From NCBI GenBank assembly GCA_963522145.1, contig CAUQXI010000017.1, positions 10,838 through 74,837 on the forward strand: a stretch of DNA of 64,000 nucleotides, read 5' to 3'. Under the pieces are notes generated by a model. It had not been told where the DNA came from, made no database searches, and saw only the letters and a list, made by a program, of their open reading frames with translations. The stretch comes from Mesorhizobium_B sp963522145 (lineage in GTDB: Bacteria; Pseudomonadota; Alphaproteobacteria; Rhizobiales; Rhizobiaceae). Shown here in pieces: positions 8,227 through 16,036 of the stretch. Numbering within the stretch: position 1 is the stretch's first letter; each line of letters begins with the position of its first letter. The position numbers and the translations under genes are program-made.

Positions 8227-8730
8227 TCAGGCGGCGCCGGAAGGTGTGAACTTGAGCGCGACGCCGTTGATGCAGTGGCGCTTGCCCGTAGGCTGCGGGC
8301 CATCGTCGAAGATGTGGCCAAGATGGCCGCCGCAGCGGCTGCAATGCACTTCAGTGCGCGTCATGAAGAGCGAATTGTCTTCCTTGATGCCGACGGCGTT
8401 CGGAAGCGCTTCCCAGAAGCTGGGCCAGCCGGTACCAGAATCGAACTTTGTTTCGGAGGAATAGGCGGGCTGGTCACAACCGGCGCAGGCGAACAGCCCC
8501 TTACGCTTCTCGTGGTTGAGCGGGCTGGTGCCGGCATATTCCGTACCTTCCTCCCGCAAGACATCATATTGCTCGGCGGACAAGACCTTGCGCCACTCCG
8601 CCTCGGTCTTGGTGACGGGGAAGCTTTCGGCCCGAGCAGGCTGCACACGTCCAAGCCCGACGATCGCGCCGCTCCCAGCGAGCACCACCCCGAGGCGGGC
8701 GGAGCCGAGAAGAAACTGACGACGATTCAT
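8227..8730 (-). CDS. msrB: Peptide-methionine (R)-S-oxide reductase, exported
   Basis: A 167-residue MsrB that reduces methionine-R-sulfoxide in oxidised proteins. Zinc ligands appear as CAGC and CSRC, and the catalytic cysteine lies in RHCINGVAL near the C-terminus; the substrate site GTGWPSFW is intact. The N-terminus MNRRQFLLGS followed by a hydrophobic stretch and an AXA-like site (PARA, about residue 34) looks like a Tat signal, so it should act in the periplasm. The gene follows the fasciclin gene on the same strand with a hairpin between them, suggesting partly separate expression. Confidence 0.93.
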   Translation of the reverse strand: MNRRQFLLGSARLGVVLAGSGAIVGLGRVQPARAESFPVTKTEAEWRKVLSAEQYDVLREEGTEYAGTSPLNHEKRKGLFACAGCDQPAYSSETKFDSGTGWPSFWEALPNAVGIKEDNSLFMTRTEVHCSRCGGHLGHIFDDGPQPTGKRHCINGVALKFTPSGAA

Positions 8731-8834
8731 GTTGAGGCTTCCTCGAATACAAGCTCCGCGCTCAATTGCTTTCTAGGAGCGGAAGCGCGGATGCGCAAAA
8801 TCAACTCGCCTTGATGGCGTTGGCACCAAACGCA

Positions 8835-8863
8835 TCTCCCCGCGCGACTGTTGCGCGGGGAGA
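8835..8863 (-). terminator. Hairpin between fasciclin gene and msrB
   Basis: An 11-bp perfect inverted repeat (TCTCCCCGCGC at 8835-8845, its complement at 8853-8863) with a 7-base loop lies 44 bases past the fasciclin stop on the minus strand. Only a short T-rich tail follows, so it may attenuate rather than fully stop transcription into msrB. Confidence 0.5.
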
Positions 8864-8906
8864 GCAGAGGCCGGAGGTCAGCCCAGCGTTGTTTCGATCG
8901 AAGCGA

Positions 8907-9461
8907 TCAGGCCTTGGGCAGAAGCACCTTGTCAATCACGTGGATCACGCCGTTGGACTGCTTCACATCGGCAATGGTGACCGTCGCCACGCCGCCGGTC
9001 TCGTCGGTCAACGTGATCTTGTCGCCGTCCATCTTGGCCTGAAGCACGCAACCGCCCACCGTCTTCACGGCATGGGTGCCGTTGTCGTCCTTGATCATCT
9101 TGCCGATCACCGAAGACATGGCATCCGCGGCAACCACATGGCAGGTCAGAACCTTGGTCAGCTGGTCCTTGTTTTCAGGCTTGAGCAGCGTGTCGACCGT
9201 GCCGGCCGGAAGCGCCTCGAAGGCCTCGTTGGTCGGCGCGAAGACCGTGAACGGACCCTTGCCCTGAAGGGTCTTGACCAGGCCGGCAGCCTTGACGGCG
9301 GCGACCAGCGTCGTGTGGTCCTTCGAGTTCATGGCGTTCTCGACGATGTTCTTGTCGGCGAACATCGCCGCGCCGCCCACCTTCGGGTTGTCCGCGGCGA
9401 AGGCTGCGGTTGCGGAAAGGGCGACAACGCCCGCGAAAAGCATCGAACCAAACTTGCGCAT
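8907..9461 (-). CDS. Secreted fasciclin (FAS1) domain protein
   Basis: A 184-residue exported protein with a Sec signal peptide (cleavage after AFA, about residue 22) and one FAS1 domain. FAS1 landmarks are GKGPFTVFAPTNEAFEALP (H1 region), LTCHVV and the terminal GVIHVIDKVLLP. FAS1 proteins mediate adhesion or surface interactions. In mycobacteria the FAS1 proteins MPT70/MPT83 are controlled by SigK and its anti-sigma RskA; here the same three families sit together, so control by the adjacent sigma factor is likely by analogy. It lies 181 bases after the anti-sigma gene. Confidence 0.9.
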   Translation of the reverse strand: MRKFGSMLFAGVVALSATAAFAADNPKVGGAAMFADKNIVENAMNSKDHTTLVAAVKAAGLVKTLQGKGPFTVFAPTNEAFEALPAGTVDTLLKPENKDQLTKVLTCHVVAADAMSSVIGKMIKDDNGTHAVKTVGGCVLQAKMDGDKITLTDETGGVATVTIADVKQSNGVIHVIDKVLLPKA

Positions 9462-9642
9462 GGAAACTCCCTGTTATCTTGCCCGATGGGCTCTTGGATT
9501 TCGTGCCTCGCAGGAACCGGAACCGGAGCCTTTCGGGCGACGCAACAGCAATCACGGGAGACGGGAGAGGTAAGTTTCAGGAAAACGAAACAAACGTGAA
9601 AGAACTGTTCCGAAGCGAGGCGCGCGGTGCACGCGATGCAGT

Positions 9643-10368
9643 TCAGATGTCGCGCAGTCCGCCTGCCGCCACGACTGGACCCGTGGGCTGTCCGGTGGGC
9701 GAGCCGCCCTGCGGCTCAAGGCTGATGGCCAAGACCGCGCCGGCGGCGAGCCTGGCCTGCGCTTCGGGCGAAAGACGGATGTGGATCGTCGATCCCGCTG
9801 GGATCAAGCCCACGGAAACCGGCGCGTTGCCGCCCTCGATCATCCAGAGCTCGAAATCGCGGTCGCCCGCGCGGCTTCCCGACACATGCGACAGGGAGAC
9901 TTCGCGTGCCGCCGCATCATAAACGGCGAGATAACGGACATCGCTCGTTTCCTGAGCATCGAGTGCTGCCACCATGCGGTGGGGCGCCTCGCCCACTGGA
10001 CGGAACACGAACGGAGCAGCAGAAAGCAGAAGCAGGGCCGTCAGCGCTGCAGCCGAAAGCCCGCGCCAGAACACCAGGCTTCCCCACAACCCCGTCTTGC
10101 CGGCTCGCGCAATCTCCGCCGTGCCGGCAAACAGGCGACGATCAAGCGCGGCCTTCACGGAAGCGGGCGGCGCGATTTCCGGATAAGCCGCGTCAAGTGG
10201 CGCGAGCCGCGTTTCCCAGCGGGCTATCGCCAAGGCAAAGTCGGGCTCGGCCTCCGCGCGGGCAGCGGCGGCCGTCCGATCGGAAAGCGGCAGGACGCCG
10301 AGAACATATTCGGCGGCGAGCATGTCGTCGCCTCCGTGTTCCTCGTCCATGTGCTCGTCGGGGCTCAT
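9643..10368 (-). CDS. Anti-sigma factor, RskA (anti-sigma-K) family
   Basis: A 241-residue single-pass membrane protein. The N-terminal cytoplasmic domain (to about residue 95, with MLAAEYVLGVLP) matches zinc-less RskA anti-sigma domains. A transmembrane helix (LSAAALTALLLLSAAPFVF, about 105-124) precedes a periplasmic RskA C-terminal domain with FELWMIEGG. It should hold the adjacent ECF sigma factor inactive until periplasmic proteolysis releases it. ATG 10368 overlaps the sigma stop as ATGA, indicating coupled synthesis; an upstream TTG (10380) is less likely. Confidence 0.88.
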   Translation of the reverse strand: MSPDEHMDEEHGGDDMLAAEYVLGVLPLSDRTAAAARAEAEPDFALAIARWETRLAPLDAAYPEIAPPASVKAALDRRLFAGTAEIARAGKTGLWGSLVFWRGLSAAALTALLLLSAAPFVFRPVGEAPHRMVAALDAQETSDVRYLAVYDAAAREVSLSHVSGSRAGDRDFELWMIEGGNAPVSVGLIPAGSTIHIRLSPEAQARLAAGAVLAISLEPQGGSPTGQPTGPVVAAGGLRDI

Positions 10369-10916
10369 CGCTCCAGGCAATCCCTCAGTTTCAAAAGGCT
10401 GCGGCGCAGCCAGGTTCGCATCGTGTTGAGCGGGACGCCGAAGCGCCGCGCAAGCTCGTCATAGCTGTCACCCCTCAGATAGGCGCCGCGCACCGCTTCC
10501 GCGCGCGCCGCCTCGAGCTCGCCCAGGCAGCGGTTGATCCGCTCTCCTTCATTCAACCCGATTGCCACGGCTTCCGGGCTCGGCGCGGCATCGGCGATGC
10601 CGAGCGCCGTGTCGATATCGGCTGCAGGCGCCTTTCGTGAGCGGATCCGGTCGATCGCATGATTGCGCGCAACCGCGACCATCCAGGAGATCGGGGAAAG
10701 CTCCGAAACGGCGAAGCGGTCGGCCTTCGTCCATATTTTGACGAAGACCTCCTGCAGCGCTTCCTCGGCCTCGGCCCGATCATTCAAGACACGCAGGCAA
10801 ACGCCAAAAAGTTTCGCGGATGTTTGCCGGTAAAGCGTGTCGAAGGCCTGCCTGTCGCGCAATGACACGCGCAGGATCAGCTTGGAGATGTCGGGACCGG
10901 AAGCGGTGGCAGGCAT
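10365..10916 (-). CDS. ECF RNA polymerase sigma factor (SigK-like)
   Basis: A 183-residue group IV sigma factor. Region 2 spans about residues 20-90 (DTLYRQTSAKLFGVCLRVL, then AEEALQEVFVKIW for core binding and SWMVAVARNHAIDRIR for promoter melting). Region 4 is the C-terminal helix-turn-helix (SYDELARRFGVPLNTMRTWLRR) that reads the -35 box. ATG 10916 gives a normal ECF N-terminus; the frame runs 32 codons further up without family similarity. It is the first gene of a sigma, anti-sigma, fasciclin and MsrB set. Its regulon is presumed to include these genes, but I could not find a convincing shared ECF promoter. Confidence 0.88.
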   Translation of the reverse strand: MPATASGPDISKLILRVSLRDRQAFDTLYRQTSAKLFGVCLRVLNDRAEAEEALQEVFVKIWTKADRFAVSELSPISWMVAVARNHAIDRIRSRKAPAADIDTALGIADAAPSPEAVAIGLNEGERINRCLGELEAARAEAVRGAYLRGDSYDELARRFGVPLNTMRTWLRRSLLKLRDCLER

Positions 10917-11007
10917 CGCGAGGCAAGCTAGCAGCTTTGCTTTCCGTTTCAACGCTTCACGCGCAAGGAAGGTAGGCCTTTCCCGCTGTTCAGGCCGATG
11001 CTCGCCA

Positions 11008-11036
11008 TTCAACTTTCACATGTGTTGCGCTAGAGG
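11008..11036 (+). promoter_or_regulatory. Candidate argB promoter
   Basis: TTCAAC (11008-11013) and TAGAGG (11031-11036) are spaced by 17 bases and lie about 40 bases upstream of argB. Both boxes are imperfect matches to sigma-70. It lies in the divergent gap between the ECF sigma gene and argB. Confidence 0.35.
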
Positions 11037-11077
11037 GACGCCACGCTCCGCTACCTCACGCCGAAGGCACATCCGTC

Positions 11078-11989
11078 ATGGATTCCACGACCGACCTCAA
11101 CGATCCCTTCCAGGCGGCCACAGCGCAGGCGCAATTGCTGTCGGCCGCCCTGCCCTTCATGCAGCGCTACGAGAACAAGACCGTGGTGGTGAAATATGGC
11201 GGGCACGCCATGGGCGACGCCGCCCTCGCGCAGGCATTCGCGCGCGACATCGCGCTTCTCAAGCAGTCGGGCGTGAACCCCATCGTGGTGCATGGCGGCG
11301 GACCGCAGATCGCGGCCATGCTGGCCAAGCTCGGCATCGAGTCGCGCTTCGAGGGGGGGCTGCGTGTGACCGACAAGCGCACGGTCGAGGTTGTCGAGAT
11401 GGTTCTCGCCGGTTCCATCAACAAGGAGATTGTGGCGCTTATCAACGCCGAGGGCGAGTGGGCGATCGGGCTTTGCGGCAAGGATGGCAACATGGTCTTC
11501 GCTGAAAAAGCGCGGAAGACGGTGGTCGATCCCGACTCAAACATCGAGCGTGTGCTCGACCTAGGCTTCGTGGGCGAGCCGGTGGAAGTTGACCGGACGC
11601 TTCTCGATCTTCTCGCGCGCTCGGAGATGATTCCGGTCATCGCGCCCGTCGCGCCGGGCCGCGACGGCGAAACCTACAACATCAACGCGGACACATTCGC
11701 GGGCGCAATCGCAGGGGCCGTAGAGGCCACGCGCCTGCTTTTCCTCACCGACGTGCCCGGCGTGCTCGACAAGAACAAGCGGCTGATCAACGAGCTTTCG
11801 GTGGCCGAGGCGCGCGCCCTGATCGCCGACGGCACGATCTCGGGCGGCATGATCCCCAAGGTCGAGACGTGCATCGAGGCCATCGAGCGCGGCGTGGAAG
11901 GCGTCGTCATCCTCAACGGCAAGACGCCCCATTCGGTGCTGCTCGAACTGTTCACCGAGCACGGCGCGGGCACGCTGATCGTGCGGTGA
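11078..11989 (+). CDS. argB: Acetylglutamate kinase
   Basis: A 303-residue amino-acid kinase that phosphorylates N-acetyl-L-glutamate with ATP, the second step of arginine synthesis, in the cytoplasm. The phosphate-binding KYGGHAM (about residues 39-45) and VVHGGGPQI (about 70-78), the substrate-site NINADTFAGAIA, and LTDVPGV near residue 225 are all present. The N-terminal extension of about 30 residues is typical of arginine-feedback-inhibited hexameric forms. It is followed after 74 bases by a HAD nucleotidase. Confidence 0.96.
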   Translation: MDSTTDLNDPFQAATAQAQLLSAALPFMQRYENKTVVVKYGGHAMGDAALAQAFARDIALLKQSGVNPIVVHGGGPQIAAMLAKLGIESRFEGGLRVTDKRTVEVVEMVLAGSINKEIVALINAEGEWAIGLCGKDGNMVFAEKARKTVVDPDSNIERVLDLGFVGEPVEVDRTLLDLLARSEMIPVIAPVAPGRDGETYNINADTFAGAIAGAVEATRLLFLTDVPGVLDKNKRLINELSVAEARALIADGTISGGMIPKVETCIEAIERGVEGVVILNGKTPHSVLLELFTEHGAGTLIVR

Positions 11990-12063
11990 GGCTCGAGAGG
12001 ATCGAGACTGCGGCTTCCCGCAACTCCTCAATTTCGACCGAATAGCAGGCGCACAGAGCCGGC

Positions 12064-12774
12064 ATGAGTGATTTCGCCACGCCGCAGGACTTCTCCCATG
12101 TCGACACATGGGTGTTCGATCTCGACAACACGCTCTACCCGCACAAATCCAACCTGTTCGCGCAGATCGACGTGCGAATGACGGCTTATGTCGCCGAGCT
12201 TCTGTCAATGGACCCGGCGGAAGCGCGTGTGCTGCAGAAGGAGCTTTACCGCGAGCACGGCACGACGCTCGCCGGGCTGATGGCGCGGCACAGCATCGAT
12301 CCTGACGACTTCCTCCAGAAGGTCCATGACATCGATTACTCGCCGGTGGAAGCGAACCCGGCTCTCGGCGAGGCGATCCGGCGGCTGCCGGGGCGAAAAT
12401 TCATCTTCACCAATGGCGACCGCCCTCACGCCGAGCGCACGGCGCGGAAGCTCGGCATCCTCGATCATTTCGACGACATCTTCGATATCGTGGCTGCCGG
12501 CCTGACGCCCAAGCCCGCGCCCGAGAGCTATGACCGGTTCGCCGCGCTCCACGGGATCGCCGGGCCGACTTCCGCCATGTTCGAGGATCTGGCGCGCAAC
12601 CTCGTCGTGCCCAAGGCGCTCGGCATGAAGACGGTGCTGGTGGTGCCTCGCAACTTCGAGCCGACATTCTCCGAAATCTGGGAGCGTGACCGGGAATTCA
12701 CGGACGAGGTGGATTTCGTCACCGACGACCTTGCCGCCTTTCTGTCCTTTCTTGTTGTCGAGGAACAGGCTTGA
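12064..12774 (+). CDS. HAD-superfamily pyrimidine 5'-nucleotidase
   Basis: A 236-residue cytoplasmic HAD hydrolase. Motif I is FDLDNTLY with the nucleophile Asp near residue 20. Motif II is FTNGD near residue 118, and the motif III/IV region includes KPAPESY and MFEDLARNL. The FDLDNTLY variant and length match the Sdt1/pyrimidine 5'-nucleotidase subfamily, which dephosphorylates UMP/CMP-like nucleotides. It lies next to argB as in other rhizobia, but there is no pathway link to arginine. Exact substrate is inferred. Confidence 0.88.
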   Translation: MSDFATPQDFSHVDTWVFDLDNTLYPHKSNLFAQIDVRMTAYVAELLSMDPAEARVLQKELYREHGTTLAGLMARHSIDPDDFLQKVHDIDYSPVEANPALGEAIRRLPGRKFIFTNGDRPHAERTARKLGILDHFDDIFDIVAAGLTPKPAPESYDRFAALHGIAGPTSAMFEDLARNLVVPKALGMKTVLVVPRNFEPTFSEIWERDREFTDEVDFVTDDLAAFLSFLVVEEQA

Positions 12775-13658
12775 GCCGCTTTACGTCGGTTGAAGCCCGG
12801 ATCGACCGCGCCGCGCACGCGGTTCTCGACCGGCTGTCCGCGCGCGGAGCCTCCGGCGCACTGGTTGAATTTCTCGTGTTCGGGCTCAAGCAGGCCTGGG
12901 CCTGCCTGTTCGGCGGGCTGATGCTCCTGCTTCTGGTGGGGACCAAGCTGTTCTGGCCCGAGGGCGCATTTCTCGCGCGCTACGACTTCCTGTTTCTCGC
13001 CAGCCTTGCGATCCAGCTCCTGATGCTCGCAGCAAGATTGGAAACGAGCGGAGAGGCCAAGGCCATCCTGTTGTTCCATCTGGTCGGAACGGCGATGGAG
13101 CTCTTCAAGACAAGTGCCGGCTCGTGGATCTATCCGGAGGACGCCTTTTTCCGGATCGCCGGCGTGCCGCTTTTCTCGGGCTTCATGTATGCGGCAGTGG
13201 GTTCCTATCTCGCCCGCATCTCGCGCATCTTCGACATGCGCTATGCGGGCTATCCCAGACTAGCGCTGACCGTGCTGCTCGCCGGCGCGATCTACGTGAA
13301 CTTCTTTGCCCACCACTTCATCGCCGACATGCGGATCGTTCTGTTTGCAGCGACTGCGCTCCTGTTCGCGCGCACAATCGTGCATTACCGCGTCTTCCGC
13401 TTCAGACACCGAATGCCGCTCCTGCTCGGCTTCGGCCTCGTGGCGCTGTTCATCTGGCTGGCGGAGAATGTCGGCACCTGGGCGCGGGCCTGGACCTATC
13501 CCGCGCAGGCCGCAGGCTGGGCGCCGGTTTCGATCAGCAAGCTCGGCGCGTGGTATTTGCTGATGATCGTGTCCTTCGTGCTCGTGACGCTGGTGCACCG
13601 CCCCCGCGCGCTGGCCGAGCGCGAAGGCCCTGTTCCGGGAGGTGTGCCTGCCTCCTAA
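12771..13658 (+). CDS. DUF817 family membrane protein
   Basis: A 295-residue polytopic membrane protein with about seven hydrophobic segments (for example WACLFGGLMLLLLVG and LTVLLAGAIYVNFFAHHF). The pattern FLVFGLKQAWACLFG near the N-terminus, MELFKTSAGSW and NVGTWARAW match DUF817, whose function is unknown. TTG start 12771 shares bases with the stop of the nucleotidase gene (TTGA), so translation is probably coupled. The stop lies 15 bases from the converging stop of the next gene. Confidence 0.85.
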   Translation: MSRFTSVEARIDRAAHAVLDRLSARGASGALVEFLVFGLKQAWACLFGGLMLLLLVGTKLFWPEGAFLARYDFLFLASLAIQLLMLAARLETSGEAKAILLFHLVGTAMELFKTSAGSWIYPEDAFFRIAGVPLFSGFMYAAVGSYLARISRIFDMRYAGYPRLALTVLLAGAIYVNFFAHHFIADMRIVLFAATALLFARTIVHYRVFRFRHRMPLLLGFGLVALFIWLAENVGTWARAWTYPAQAAGWAPVSISKLGAWYLLMIVSFVLVTLVHRPRALAEREGPVPGGVPAS

Positions 13659-13673
13659 GCTGAAGGACCCACT

Positions 13674-13934
13674 TCAGCGCCGGTCGGAAGCGCCCTGCTT
13701 CTTTACCCTGGAAACCGCTTCCCTGCGCTCGGCTTCGCTTTCCGGGTCTTCCCCTCTCTGCTGCGCGCCGCGGATCAGCCCGTCGGCGTCCACGCCTTCC
13801 GGCAGGCGCTTGATTTCGTCCACCGTCCCGGCATCGACGGGATCGTCTTCATCCAGCGGATGACCGAGATCCTGCTCCTGCTGGTGAACCATGATGGCGT
13901 CTGTGGCGTCGTCCGGGTTCGTGATGCGCGACAT
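13674..13934 (-). CDS. Small acidic hypothetical protein
   Basis: An 86-residue, highly acidic, soluble protein without signal peptide or membrane segment. It begins MSRITNPDDATDAIMVHQQ, has a DEDDPVD stretch, and ends in a basic tail. ATG 13934 is chosen over an upstream in-frame ATG because the preceding 16 residues look like noise. I recognise it only as a hypothetical protein of rhizobia. It lies between DUF817 and the copper chaperone gene; no function can be given. Confidence 0.6.
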   Translation of the reverse strand: MSRITNPDDATDAIMVHQQEQDLGHPLDEDDPVDAGTVDEIKRLPEGVDADGLIRGAQQRGEDPESEAERREAVSRVKKQGASDRR

Positions 13935-13998
13935 GGGAACGCTCCGTATGCTGGTTGAGCACGGGGAACGTTCCCATTTCACGAGCGGTTCCCGCCCA

Positions 13999-14520
13999 TC
14001 AGCCGCCGTGATCGTGGCCGGCGGCCTTGCGCACGGGCAGCGTGACCTCGACCGCGCCGGCCTTTTCGAAGCGGAGGGTCACCGGCACCGTGCCGCCATC
14101 CTTGAAGGGCTCGGCCACGCCCGTGAACATCAGGTGCAGGCCGCCCGGCGCAAGCTCGACCGAGCCCTGGGCCGGGACGTCCAGCCCGCCTTCCACCGGT
14201 CGCATGACCATCACGTCGTTTTCGGTCGACATCGAGTGGATCTCGACCTTCGCGGCGGCAGGTGAGCTTGCCGAGACGAGGTGGTCGGGAGCGTTGCCCT
14301 TGTTGGAGATCACGAGATAGCCGCCGCCCGCCGGCTGGCCCGGCAGCATGGCGCGGGCCCAGCCATCGCTGATCGCAAGATCACCGATCTCGGCTTGATT
14401 GGATGCTGATGCGTGCTCCCCATGTCCGCTATGTGTTTGCTCGGCGTGAGCGGAAAGAGAAAGGAAGCCACAAGCAGTCAGCGCGGCGGCTGCCGCGATC
14501 GGCAGAAAATTTCGTTGCAT
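13999..14520 (-). CDS. Periplasmic copper chaperone, PCuAC family
   Basis: A 173-residue exported protein with a Sec signal peptide (cleavage about residue 26 after AHA). A His-rich mature N-terminus (HSGHGEHA) is followed by a PCu(A)C beta-barrel. The copper site pattern Met, then Met, then HxM is visible around ARAML and IHSM; a His-rich tail (AAGHDHGG) ends the protein. PCuAC proteins bind Cu(I) and deliver it to cytochrome oxidase CuA or CuB sites. The gene follows the DUF2946-like gene by 64 bases on the same strand. Confidence 0.9.
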   Translation of the reverse strand: MQRNFLPIAAAAALTACGFLSLSAHAEQTHSGHGEHASASNQAEIGDLAISDGWARAMLPGQPAGGGYLVISNKGNAPDHLVSASSPAAAKVEIHSMSTENDVMVMRPVEGGLDVPAQGSVELAPGGLHLMFTGVAEPFKDGGTVPVTLRFEKAGAVEVTLPVRKAAGHDHGG

Positions 14521-14584
14521 GAAAGAAAATCCCGTTTGAAGGCCAGAGCCCGCGGCACGCGCCGCAAGGCAGGTTGAAGAGCGT

Positions 14585-14974
14585 TCAAGCGGTGATCGGC
14601 GGTCCGCGTATGCTGCCCGGAGGTTGAGCGGCCGCGTGGGGTAGCACCAAAAGCCGAAGTGCAAAGGAAAGAACAACCTCGCGGTGAGAAGGCCGGCTGA
14701 ACAGGATTGCGCCACCCGGCAGGGCCTTGGCGAAGATCTTGAAGCCGCAGGCGGCATTGCCGATGCAGTGAAGACAGTCCTGTCTTCCCGGCAGCTTGAG
14801 CGGCGCGGTTTTCCCGCTGTCGCCTGCGCAGATGAGATGCGTTTGGGCAGCCGCCGCAACCGAGCCGCCGTGGAAGCCTGCGAAGACAAGGATCAGGGCC
14901 GCCAGCGCAACAAAGGCGCGGCCGTCCCGGCGAAGGGAGGCGAACCAGCTTTGTGGATGCGCGCACACGTTCAT
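14585..14974 (-). CDS. DUF2946-like secreted protein
   Basis: A 129-residue protein with a cytoplasmic basic N-terminus, a hydrophobic signal or anchor (AFVALAALILVFAGFHG, about residues 20-36), a cysteine motif (QDCLHCIGNAACGF) and a second hydrophobic stretch (VVLSFALRLLVLP). This matches DUF2946/DUF2946-like proteins that recur beside copper chaperones. The role is unknown; metal binding through the CxxC pair is an inference from context. It is the first gene of a two-gene unit with the PCuAC gene. Confidence 0.75.
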   Translation of the reverse strand: MNVCAHPQSWFASLRRDGRAFVALAALILVFAGFHGGSVAAAAQTHLICAGDSGKTAPLKLPGRQDCLHCIGNAACGFKIFAKALPGGAILFSRPSHREVVLSFALRLLVLPHAAAQPPGSIRGPPITA

Positions 14975-15036
14975 CGCCTCAAGCGATAAACGGAAGGCTA
15001 TCCTTTGTCAGCCAGCCTGATGCGCGGCATGACCGC

Positions 15037-15885
15037 TCACAGCGCGTAGAAGCGGCTGACGATGTCCCACGCCTCGTCGGCGGTTTCAGCGAAGTCAAGG
15101 ATGTCGGCGTCACCCGGCGAGATCGTGCCCTGCTCCGCGAGGTAGTCGAGATCGATGGCGCGTTGCCAGAACGAGCGGCCGAACAGGATCACCGGCACGC
15201 GCTCCATACGGCCTGTCTGGATCAGCGTCAGCGTTTCAAACAGCTCGTCCATGGTGCCGAAGCCGCCGGGGAAAGCGGCGACAGCCTTCGCTCGCATCAC
15301 GAAATGCATCTTGCGGATCGCGAAATAATGGAAGTTGAAGCAGAGCTCGGGCGTGACAAAGGCGTTGGGCGCCTGCTCATGGGGCAGCACGATGTTGAGC
15401 CCGATGGAAGGCGCGCCGACATCGGCAGCGCCACGGTTGCCGGCTTCCATCACGCCCGGCCCGCCGCCGGTGACCACGACGAACTCCCGGAAGTCCGACT
15501 GCGCGGAATGCTCCGAGCAGAGCCGCGCGAAGCGGCGTGCTTCCTCATAATATTTCGCATTGGCGAGCAGGTTCGCCTTCTGTGTTTCGTTCTTGGCCGC
15601 CCAGGCCTCTCCGCCCGGCTCGGGAATGCGCGCGCCGCCGAACATCACCACCGTCGAGCAGATGCCGCGTTCCGCGAGCGCCATCTCCGGCTTGAGAAGC
15701 TCAAGCTGGAGCCGCACGGCGCGAAGCTCGCGTCGAGTGAGGAAGTCAGGGTCGTTCCAGGCGAGCCGGTAGGTCGCCGCGCGGGTTTGCGGCGTATCGG
15801 GCACGCTCTTGGCGCGCGCCAAGTCTTGGTCAGAATGCGAAAGCGGATTCCAGCCGCCATCCGCGCCGTTGTCCAATGCTGCCAA
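15037..15885 (-). CDS. LOG family protein (TIGR00730-type Rossmann fold)
   Basis: A 282-residue cytoplasmic protein with the LOG signature PGGFGTMDE (about residue 207) and the upstream GGGPGVMEAGNRGA. LOG enzymes hydrolyse cytokinin riboside 5'-monophosphate or related nucleoside monophosphates (phosphoribohydrolase activity). This is the longer bacterial form with a roughly 90-residue N-terminal extension. Start codon is uncertain: only TTG codons (15885, 15876) precede the conserved part. It reads divergently from dapD with a 151-base gap. Confidence 0.88.
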   Translation of the reverse strand: MAALDNGADGGWNPLSHSDQDLARAKSVPDTPQTRAATYRLAWNDPDFLTRRELRAVRLQLELLKPEMALAERGICSTVVMFGGARIPEPGGEAWAAKNETQKANLLANAKYYEEARRFARLCSEHSAQSDFREFVVVTGGGPGVMEAGNRGAADVGAPSIGLNIVLPHEQAPNAFVTPELCFNFHYFAIRKMHFVMRAKAVAAFPGGFGTMDELFETLTLIQTGRMERVPVILFGRSFWQRAIDLDYLAEQGTISPGDADILDFAETADEAWDIVSRFYAL

Positions 15886-16036
15886 TGCCTGATCTTTCCT
15901 GCGCTGGGCCGGCGCCGTGTTCGGCTCGCCCGAGAATTGACCTCTGCGGCGTCCATGCGATAGGCCGCGTCAAACGAGACGCGCTTCACGCCCGTTCCCG
16001 TGTTTTCCGCCGTCCCCTATCACGGAGCCGCATCCG

